A stretch of 38,427 bases of DNA, from contig JAAUZL010000023.1 in assembly GCA_014804615.1 (NCBI GenBank), positions 109,737 through 148,163 of the forward strand, written 5' to 3'. Numbering within the stretch: the first letter of the stretch is position 1; every line of letters begins with the position of its first letter. Shown here piece by piece: positions 33,187 to 38,427 of the stretch. A model generated the notes under the pieces. That model was not told the DNA's origin. It ran no database searches and saw nothing but the letters and a program-made list of their open reading frames with translations. The position numbers and the translations under genes were made by a program. This stretch comes from Lachnospiraceae bacterium. GTDB taxonomy: Bacteria; Bacillota; Clostridia; Lachnospirales; Lachnospiraceae.

Positions 33187-33192
33187 ATTATA
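33187..33192 (-). promoter_or_regulatory. Candidate -10 element of deoB
   Basis: TATAAT on the minus strand, only 15 bases before the deoB ATG and overlapping no gene. The -35 position is not consensus. The 100-base gap after spoIIIAH has no clear terminator, so read-through from the spoIIIA operon is also possible. Confidence 0.3.
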
Positions 33193-33271
33193 TCTATTGT
33201 TCCTGCTGTCGGTCTGTAAAATCTCATACCTAACTATAGTATCATAAAACCGTCTGCAATGCACTGATGAA

Positions 33272-33979
33272 TTATTTCTCGTCTGCACTCACGGTACTGA
33301 TCACAACGGCGTCCGCACTCACCCCCGTCTTGCGAATCACAATATCCTCTATCTGTGCCCGCTGTGCCTCCGACAATTCCGCGGTGTTGACCACTACATC
33401 CACGCTGTCCCCGTCTATACTGACGATGGCATCATCAAATCCTTTGGCCTCCAAGAGAATCTCCGCCGCCGTCTCCTTCTCCGCAATGTCCGTCATGGAG
33501 ATCATGCTGCTCACAGCCTCCTGCTTCTGCGTCTCGCTGACATTGGCGTTATTGATGATCTCCAGAAGCATCTCCTTATTCTGCACTCTTGTCTGCTCCT
33601 TCTCCAGCTTCGCGCCGGAGAGAACTGTGGCTGTCTCCGCCGAAGTAAATACCGCTTCTCCCGGCACCTCATCCATCTGTTCCTCAGCCAGTGCTTGTGC
33701 CAGTTCCTCATCCACACTGCCGTTTGCCAGTGTCACATCGCTGTCCAGACTCTCGATATCGCCGGAGGCGCTCTCCATATCCTCGTCCGACAGATCTAAA
33801 AGTGCCATATAATCCGCTTCTTCGTCCGTCTGTGCCAGATTTGTCTCCACATCTCCGCTCACGCTCATAAGTTCTTCATCTGTCACCTTGGTTCCCGCAA
33901 AATTCAGGTAGCCCGCCACTGCGATCATAATAGCCAGCGCAGTGATCATCATCTGGTTCTTCTTGATCATATTTTTCAA
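33272..33979 (-). CDS. spoIIIAH: Stage III sporulation protein AH (SpoIIIAH)
   Basis: A 235-residue mother-cell channel protein. The membrane helix is MMITALAIMIAVAGYLNF (about 10-27). An acidic Asp/Ser/Ala-rich linker covers about 33-110. The YscJ/FliF-like ring-building domain follows (about 115-225), with NKEMLLEIINNANVSETQKQEA, AAEILLEAKGFDDAIVSIDGDSVDVVV and the end of a beta-strand pair. In Bacillus it binds forespore SpoIIQ. The start is a TTG with GGGGAG six bases upstream; an ATG three codons later has worse spacing. It is the last gene of the spoIIIA operon. Confidence 0.94.
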   Translation of the reverse strand: MKNMIKKNQMMITALAIMIAVAGYLNFAGTKVTDEELMSVSGDVETNLAQTDEEADYMALLDLSDEDMESASGDIESLDSDVTLANGSVDEELAQALAEEQMDEVPGEAVFTSAETATVLSGAKLEKEQTRVQNKEMLLEIINNANVSETQKQEAVSSMISMTDIAEKETAAEILLEAKGFDDAIVSIDGDSVDVVVNTAELSEAQRAQIEDIVIRKTGVSADAVVISTVSADEK

Positions 33980-33992
33980 TTTCTTCTCCCCT

Positions 33993-34607
33993 TCACTGAT
34001 TATTTGTTTTCATTTTAATTATTGCTATTCTATTCATGTCTATATCAAATAATACCTGAATCGCTTCGATTATGTCCCTGCGTACCTGCGCCTGATCCGC
34101 CCCCTGGGCGATCACCACTACGCCCTCCACACAGGGTGCCACTGTCTTGACCACCAGAGGAACATCCTGGCCCCTGTCATCCACCGTGCGGATAACACTC
34201 TGCTCCTCCCGGTTCTCCACCACATGACGGCTTCCCCCCGATGCATCCGTCTCCACAGTCTCCTGGCTCTCCAGGGCGCCGTCCTTAGCCAGTACCTGCT
34301 CCTCGGACTCCTTTAATGTAATGAGTACCCGGACTTTTCCGGCACCCTCCACAAAACGAAGGCTCTCCTCCAATTTCTCTTCCCAACCGGAGATATAATC
34401 TTTACTCCCCTCTTCGGAATAGAACGTTTGTTCGTTATTGATCATATCGCCGGAAGTGTCCGATAGATTGGACTGTGTTTTTTCTTTTTTCACCGGCAGC
34501 GAGATCACGCAAAACAGCATACCGACCAGTACCAGAATGACACACTGATCCTTTCGGAGTTTCTTTTTACCCCAAATACGCTCCAAAAAGGCTTTACCCT
34601 CTCCCAT
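33993..34607 (-). CDS. spoIIIAG: Stage III sporulation protein AG (SpoIIIAG)
   Basis: A 204-residue protein with one membrane helix (about 22-39, CVILVLVGMLFCVISLPV) and an extracytoplasmic domain that in Bacillus forms a large ring in the intermembrane space. Family segments include WEEKLEESLRFVEGAGKVRVLITLKESEEQVLAKD, VVENREEQSVI, PLVVKTVAPCVEGVVVIAQGAD and the terminal IQVLFDIDMNRIAIIKMK. It overlaps the spoIIIAF stop by 14 bases and is followed by spoIIIAH after 13 bases. Confidence 0.94.
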   Translation of the reverse strand: MGEGKAFLERIWGKKKLRKDQCVILVLVGMLFCVISLPVKKEKTQSNLSDTSGDMINNEQTFYSEEGSKDYISGWEEKLEESLRFVEGAGKVRVLITLKESEEQVLAKDGALESQETVETDASGGSRHVVENREEQSVIRTVDDRGQDVPLVVKTVAPCVEGVVVIAQGADQAQVRRDIIEAIQVLFDIDMNRIAIIKMKTNNQ

Positions 34608-35166
34608 CCACTCTCACCTCCACGTTCTCCTCAGGGATTCCCAGAAGTCCGGCAAATCTCTGCCGATAAACCTGCGCTTCCTCCGTATTTTCCGATTCCT
34701 CCGTCTCACCAATGGTGATCTCCTCCACCACGATCAAACTTTTTTCTTCTTTTTGTCCGATCCAGACCTCCACGAAAGGCATCTGCTCTTCCTTTATCAG
34801 TGACTGTCCTTCTCCCAAACGCACAACGACCCTTTTCACATAACGGTTCTCCTCCGCTAATTCCTGATTTAACAACTTCTGAATCTCTTCCTCCATCCGC
34901 GCAGCCGCCGCATCTGTCGCACTCGTTATCTGCGCCGTTTCCGGAAGATCCGGCATCTCTGTCAATTCAGCCATCTCTGCAAAGATCTGCCCCGGCTCCT
35001 CCCACCTTCCTCCGGACATCTGTAAAAACGGTTTTAAAAAAAGAAGCAATATTATAACACCCGATATTGATTTAATATATTTCTCATACCGGATGCCCGG
35101 CGCAAAGTGTACCACAGCCTGCGCCGCGATCATAAATATTCCGATCTCCCGTATGGTCCTTATCAT
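34594..35166 (-). CDS. spoIIIAF: Stage III sporulation protein AF (SpoIIIAF)
   Basis: A 190-residue protein with two N-terminal hydrophobic helices (about 8-24 and 34-48; the second is SGVIILLLFLKPFLQM) and a C-terminal extracytoplasmic domain with a YscJ/FliF-like ring motif, ending QRFAGLLGIPEENVEVRVDGRG. The linker is rich in Glu. GGAG lies seven bases before the ATG. It follows spoIIIAE after 13 bases and overlaps spoIIIAG by 14. Confidence 0.92.
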   Translation of the reverse strand: MIRTIREIGIFMIAAQAVVHFAPGIRYEKYIKSISGVIILLLFLKPFLQMSGGRWEEPGQIFAEMAELTEMPDLPETAQITSATDAAAARMEEEIQKLLNQELAEENRYVKRVVVRLGEGQSLIKEEQMPFVEVWIGQKEEKSLIVVEEITIGETEESENTEEAQVYRQRFAGLLGIPEENVEVRVDGRG

Positions 35167-35179
35167 ATTGTCTCTCCTT

Positions 35180-36250
35180 TCAGCGCATAGCCTGTCCTGT
35201 TGAACAGGTAATAATGGCCACCTGGATCACAAACATCCCCACAGAAGTCATTGCCATTTTCAAAAGCATCAGGCTTCCCTCCCCCATCCGGCTCACACAG
35301 TTCGTCAGTCGTTTATCGCTTATGATGCCGATCAGAGCAGCGCTCAACTTTATCACACAAGCCGTCAGGACGATCTTTAAAATCGGAATGGCGCAGAGCG
35401 CCATAAGCGCCAGCGTCATATAAAGTCCCAGGCTGTTTTTCACCAGAACGGCAGAGCCCATCACCATCTCAAACATTCCCTTTGTCAGATCTCCCAGCCC
35501 CGGCATGGCGGAGACTGCCCGCTTCACGGCCATATACTGCAGCGAATCAATAACAGGCGATATCATCGATTGTAAGAGACTGAATCCGGTGATCAGCCAA
35601 AGAGACGCCTTGACACTTCCTCCGACCGCCTTCTGTACGAGTTCCAGGAGCAAAGCAAGCTTTTCCCCCGTCCAGACCCCATTGATCACCGTCAAAAGGA
35701 CATAGACATGAACAAAAGGCAATAAAAGCGTAAGATATCCCCACTCGATCAGATAGACCACAACCAACAGAAGCTGATAACCGACCGAAGCCGAAGCTGC
35801 GCCGGAGGCGCTTCCCACAGCTATGATATAGGTGGGAATATATAACCGGATAAACGTTGTCACATTCTGCAAAATCTCCCGCACCGTTCCCGCTGTATCC
35901 GTAAAAAACTTTAACAGCACTGCGATCAGCAGCAGATAAATGAAATAGAACGCCAGATCTGAAACCTGATGGTCCTGAAACAGATCTGCAAAGTTTGAAA
36001 AAAGAGCCGCGGCTACGCCCAGCACCAAAATGGTGAAGAACAAAGTCCGGAACTCCCCTCGCTGAAACAAAACGGCTCCGGACAAACCTCCCGCCAGTTT
36101 CTTTACCGCCTCCCACAGATTGCCCTGCATGATGTCCGCAAACACAGCCTCACCGTCAAAGGAAAATCCGGGAAACAGTCTGTCAAAATCCCTTGTAATA
36201 GCGCCCATATCCATCTGCTCCCACAAAAGCGCACTTTCCTGAGTTCCCAT
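35180..36250 (-). CDS. spoIIIAE: Stage III sporulation protein AE (SpoIIIAE)
   Basis: A 356-residue polytopic membrane protein with about seven or eight hydrophobic helices from residue 67 on. The family signature region is MISPVIDSLQYMAVKRAVSAMPGLGDLTKGM with VKNSLGL soon after, and the C-terminus ends VIQVAIITCSTG. Bacillus SpoIIIAE is about 400 residues and begins with a signal peptide; here the ATG at 36250, with GGAGG six bases upstream, gives a soluble N-terminus (MGTQESALLWEQMDMGAITR) without one. Only 42 bases separate it from spoIIIAD, so no signal peptide is hidden upstream. It probably forms the membrane core of the channel. Confidence 0.93.
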   Translation of the reverse strand: MGTQESALLWEQMDMGAITRDFDRLFPGFSFDGEAVFADIMQGNLWEAVKKLAGGLSGAVLFQRGEFRTLFFTILVLGVAAALFSNFADLFQDHQVSDLAFYFIYLLLIAVLLKFFTDTAGTVREILQNVTTFIRLYIPTYIIAVGSASGAASASVGYQLLLVVVYLIEWGYLTLLLPFVHVYVLLTVINGVWTGEKLALLLELVQKAVGGSVKASLWLITGFSLLQSMISPVIDSLQYMAVKRAVSAMPGLGDLTKGMFEMVMGSAVLVKNSLGLYMTLALMALCAIPILKIVLTACVIKLSAALIGIISDKRLTNCVSRMGEGSLMLLKMAMTSVGMFVIQVAIITCSTGQAMR

Positions 36251-36292
36251 TGCTTTCCTCCTCTACACGAAGCACTCTTTCTGCCATCCATG

Positions 36293-36679
36293 TTAGCCTG
36301 CGATTCCCTGTATGCTCTCTATCAGGGAGAGCAGTACGGGCATCCCCATGGAAAGAATATAGAGCTTGCCCAACATCTCCACCTGTCCTGCCACGCCGCC
36401 ATAGCCCGCATCCTTACAGATTCCGGCACAAAATTCACAGGCATAGGTGGCCCCCACCGCTTTTAACAGCAGCGCCAGATAACTGTAATTCTCCTGCAGA
36501 TATCCCCGAAGCTGGTCCATGCCGGATAGGATCTGCATAAAATAACGAGTGATATACTCTAGGATAACCAGACAGACTGCCAGGGTCACATAAACGCCGT
36601 ATTCCGCTTTATAATTCTTGAGCGAAACGGCAAACAATACCCCCACAACACCGATCATACCGGCTCTCACCATATCCAT
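36293..36679 (-). CDS. spoIIIAD: Stage III sporulation protein AD (SpoIIIAD)
   Basis: A 128-residue SpoIIIAC/AD family membrane protein with three or four hydrophobic helices (about 6-22, 27-50, 65-80 and 103-122). Family residues include VGVLFAVSLKNYKAEYGVYVTLAVC and CEFCAGICKDAGYGGVAGQVEMLGKLYILSMGMPVL. It follows spoIIIAC after 12 bases. In the channel it probably works with SpoIIIAC and SpoIIIAE in the mother-cell membrane. Confidence 0.94.
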   Translation of the reverse strand: MDMVRAGMIGVVGVLFAVSLKNYKAEYGVYVTLAVCLVILEYITRYFMQILSGMDQLRGYLQENYSYLALLLKAVGATYACEFCAGICKDAGYGGVAGQVEMLGKLYILSMGMPVLLSLIESIQGIAG

Positions 36680-36691
36680 TCTCTTTCCCTC

Positions 36692-36886
36692 TCACCATTC
36701 AAACAGATTTTGCATCATCACAAACAAGTCATATATATACGGTACGATCCAAGTTAAAACAAGAATTAACCCGGCAAGGCTGATCAGAAAGGCATGATCC
36801 TCCCTTCCGCTATGCTTTAAAACTTGATTTAATATTGTGACCAAGATGCCGACTGCCGCTATCTTGAAAATCAGACTTACGCTCAT
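36692..36886 (-). CDS. spoIIIAC: Stage III sporulation protein AC (SpoIIIAC)
   Basis: A 64-residue membrane protein with two hydrophobic helices (about 4-23 and 32-56), separated by LKHSGREDHAF, the conserved polar loop of the family. Normal length for SpoIIIAC. GGAGG lies four bases before the ATG. It is paralogous to SpoIIIAD next door. Confidence 0.94.
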   Translation of the reverse strand: MSVSLIFKIAAVGILVTILNQVLKHSGREDHAFLISLAGLILVLTWIVPYIYDLFVMMQNLFEW

Positions 36887-36908
36887 CTGTCCTCCCTGTT
36901 TATTCCCA

Positions 36909-37427
36909 TCACAGCAGAAGGATCGCCAACAGCAATCCCGTCAGAATACTGACGCTGCGTATCATTTTCGATCTGTTCTCGTAGGCTCCCTCGGCCCGCC
37001 TGCATCTCTCCGCCAGAAACTCCCCGGCCTGTCCGATCCTGTCGGCCTGCCTTTCCCCCTCCTGAAAGCAGAGATTATCAGGAAGAGCCAACACAGTCTC
37101 CCTCTCCTCCTCCCGCAAGGGCAATTTGTCCAGACAGTCGCGAAACTCTTCCTTCCATATCCGGGGAATACCGATACCCTCTCCCTCCATACTCCGCTCA
37201 TAAATACGTTGAAAGCAGGCGCTGTAGCTCTCTTCTTTGACCATCGTCAAAAGCAGGCAGATTTCCGGCAGGGTATGTTTCCCATAGGCAATCTCGCTCT
37301 GCATCCGGTCAAAGATCTGCATCAGCAGGTGCAGATGCCTGATCCGGTCCCGCTCCTGCCCGATCTTACCATTCCCCCACCCGATACATCCGGCTAAAAT
37401 AAAGAAAATCCCCGCCAGCCTATACAT
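36909..37427 (-). CDS. spoIIIAB: Stage III sporulation protein AB (SpoIIIAB)
   Basis: A 172-residue protein with an N-terminal helix (about 4-20), a cytoplasmic helical domain similar to type II/IV secretion GspF proteins (RHLHLLMQIFDRMQSEIAYGKHTLPEI is the family hallmark), and a C-terminal hydrophobic helix (VSILTGLLLAILLL). It overlaps the spoIIIAA stop by eight bases. It is thought to pair with the SpoIIIAA ATPase. Confidence 0.94.
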   Translation of the reverse strand: MYRLAGIFFILAGCIGWGNGKIGQERDRIRHLHLLMQIFDRMQSEIAYGKHTLPEICLLLTMVKEESYSACFQRIYERSMEGEGIGIPRIWKEEFRDCLDKLPLREEERETVLALPDNLCFQEGERQADRIGQAGEFLAERCRRAEGAYENRSKMIRSVSILTGLLLAILLL

Positions 37428-38364
37428 GGTTTCCCTCCCCGTCGTAGATTCCCGCTATACGGCATACCCCCTGTGCTCTGTCAAGCACCACATATCTTTC
37501 AAACAAACCGTCCTCTGTTACATAACGCATGTATTTTTTATTCCAAACCTCCTCCAGAGACCCACCGTGGATGGTGGCAAGCAGTCTGCAGCCACATCCG
37601 CTCGCCATCCGCAAAGCCTGTATGTCCTCAAGACTTCCCAATTCATCCACCGCCAGTACCTGGGGCGCCATAGCACGGATCAGCATCATCATGCCCTCAT
37701 TTTTCGGGCAGCCGTCCAGTACATCGGTGCGACATCCCACATCGTTCTGGGCAACTCCCAGATAACTGCCTGCTATCTCGGAACGTTCATCCACCACACT
37801 GACATTTACCCCCGCTCCATATTTGGTGCCGTCAGAAATACTTCTGATCATATCGCGCAGCATAGTGGTCTTACCGCAGCCCGGCGGGGAGATCAACAGG
37901 GTATTGCGTACCTGTCCCACACTGTTATACAGATGGGGAAGCAGTGGCTCCGCCACACCTATTTTTTCATGGGCGATACGAATATTTAAATAACGTATGT
38001 ATTTTAAATTACGTACACGATTATTGTCCTCCAGGATCACCTGCCCTGCCAGTCCCACTCTATGACCGCCCTGTACGGTCAGAAATCCCTGCCGTATCTC
38101 ATCCGCATAGGCATAAATAGAATATTGACACAAATGCGCTAGGATCTCCTCCAATTCTCCGACCGTGGGCCTTGCCGCACACTCCTGCCTGTCCACGATC
38201 TTTCCGTGCGGATCCAGAAACCGTTCCCGGTCATTCACTAATATAGACAGGGGCATATCTGCGCGAAGCCGGATCTCCTGCAGCTTCTCCGCCGCTTTGG
38301 CAGCTTCCTGCCACCTGTACCTGCTCTTTTCCGGAAACATACGAAGAATTTCTTCTCCCTGCAT
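37420..38364 (-). CDS. spoIIIAA: Stage III sporulation protein AA ATPase (SpoIIIAA)
   Basis: A 314-residue ATPase related to secretion-system ATPases. Walker A is PPGCGKTT at about 160-167, and Walker B is VLAVDELG near 233-240. The segment YSIYAYADEIRQGFLTVQGGHRVGLAG and the SVVDERSEIAGSYLG motif are specific to SpoIIIAA. It is the first gene of the spoIIIA operon and powers the mother-cell channel. The ATG has GGAGG eight bases upstream, and a sigma-E-like promoter lies just before it. Confidence 0.96.
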   Translation of the reverse strand: MQGEEILRMFPEKSRYRWQEAAKAAEKLQEIRLRADMPLSILVNDRERFLDPHGKIVDRQECAARPTVGELEEILAHLCQYSIYAYADEIRQGFLTVQGGHRVGLAGQVILEDNNRVRNLKYIRYLNIRIAHEKIGVAEPLLPHLYNSVGQVRNTLLISPPGCGKTTMLRDMIRSISDGTKYGAGVNVSVVDERSEIAGSYLGVAQNDVGCRTDVLDGCPKNEGMMMLIRAMAPQVLAVDELGSLEDIQALRMASGCGCRLLATIHGGSLEEVWNKKYMRYVTEDGLFERYVVLDRAQGVCRIAGIYDGEGNHV

Positions 38365-38389
38365 TCACATCCCCTCCTTGTCTCATTAC

Positions 38390-38417
38390 AATATATGAGA
38401 CTTTGTCCGTGTTATAA
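38390..38417 (-). promoter_or_regulatory. Possible sigma-E promoter of the spoIIIA operon
   Basis: On the minus strand, CATATATT (38397-38390) matches six of eight positions of the sigma-E -10 (CATACAMT), and a TTATAA block (38417-38412) lies 14 bases upstream where an ATA-containing -35 is expected. spoIIIA is sigma-E controlled in Bacillus. The match is imperfect and close to the window edge. Confidence 0.4.
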
Positions 38418-38427
38418 CCTTAAAATC

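Noticed and set aside
33172-33288. N-terminal extension of DeoB
   Set aside because: The open frame continues upstream, but the extra 39 residues match nothing in the family, run into spoIIIAH and have no ribosome site, while ATG 33171 has GGAGG at six bases.
36103-36291. Small frame upstream of spoIIIAE that might supply a signal peptide
   Set aside because: It is in a different frame, carries no hydrophobic signal core in its first part and mostly overlaps the spoIIIAE coding region.

Overview
The window looks like a chromosomal stretch of an anaerobic, spore-forming member of the Clostridia, most likely family Lachnospiraceae. The reasons are the complete spoIIIA operon, spoIVB, a Spo0A-type DNA-binding protein, RemA, a SpoVB/MurJ-type flippase, and the gene order xseA-xseB-ispA-dxs-tlyA-nadK-argR-recN-spoIVB. 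Genus cannot be decided from the sequence alone. Almost every gene lies on the minus strand; the exception is rqcH (8762-10525). No rRNA, tRNA, CRISPR array, insertion sequence or prophage was recognised.

Layout, right to left in the direction of transcription. (1) 38364-33272: eight-gene spoIIIA operon (AA to AH), the mother-cell half of the feeding-tube or secretion channel of the engulfed forespore. (2) 33171-29171: deoB, prfC and a membrane-anchored transglutaminase-like protein. (3) 29026-20072: a tightly packed housekeeping run of an Asp23-family gene, nusB, xseA, xseB, ispA, dxs, tlyA, nadK, argR and recN, closed by an intrinsic terminator. (4) 19989-14649: spoIVB, then a two-gene glycan module (GH43 glycosidase and SGNH esterase), then a 171-residue protein that is essentially the DNA-binding half of Spo0A with no receiver domain. 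(5) 14521-10474: glgA, a SpoVB/MurJ-like flippase with a very basic tail, and a metallo-beta-lactamase-fold lipoprotein that overlaps the 3' end of rqcH. (6) 8606-6600: an AraC-type regulator, a MmcQ/DUF3795 fusion and a VOC protein, closed by a strong terminator. (7) 6304-1: a conserved operon yicC-remA-gmk-rpoZ-rimO-pgsA-cinA, followed by a partial membrane protein that runs off the left edge and carries a Pro-Tyr-Gly-Asn-Gln repeat tract, one membrane helix and twelve Tyr-Asp dipeptides.

Most of the window is ordinary core genome with short gaps and frequent start/stop overlaps, so many genes are probably translationally coupled. The points most worth a second look are the receiver-less Spo0A in the position normally held by full-length spo0A, the glycan module wedged between it and spoIVB, the low-complexity membrane protein at the left edge, and two intergenic elements of similar architecture (two adjacent perfect hairpins plus a structured tail) at 6334-6421 and 29048-29143, which differ in sequence and orientation.

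Starts were chosen by Shine-Dalgarno spacing read by eye. Promoter calls are pattern matches, not measurements.
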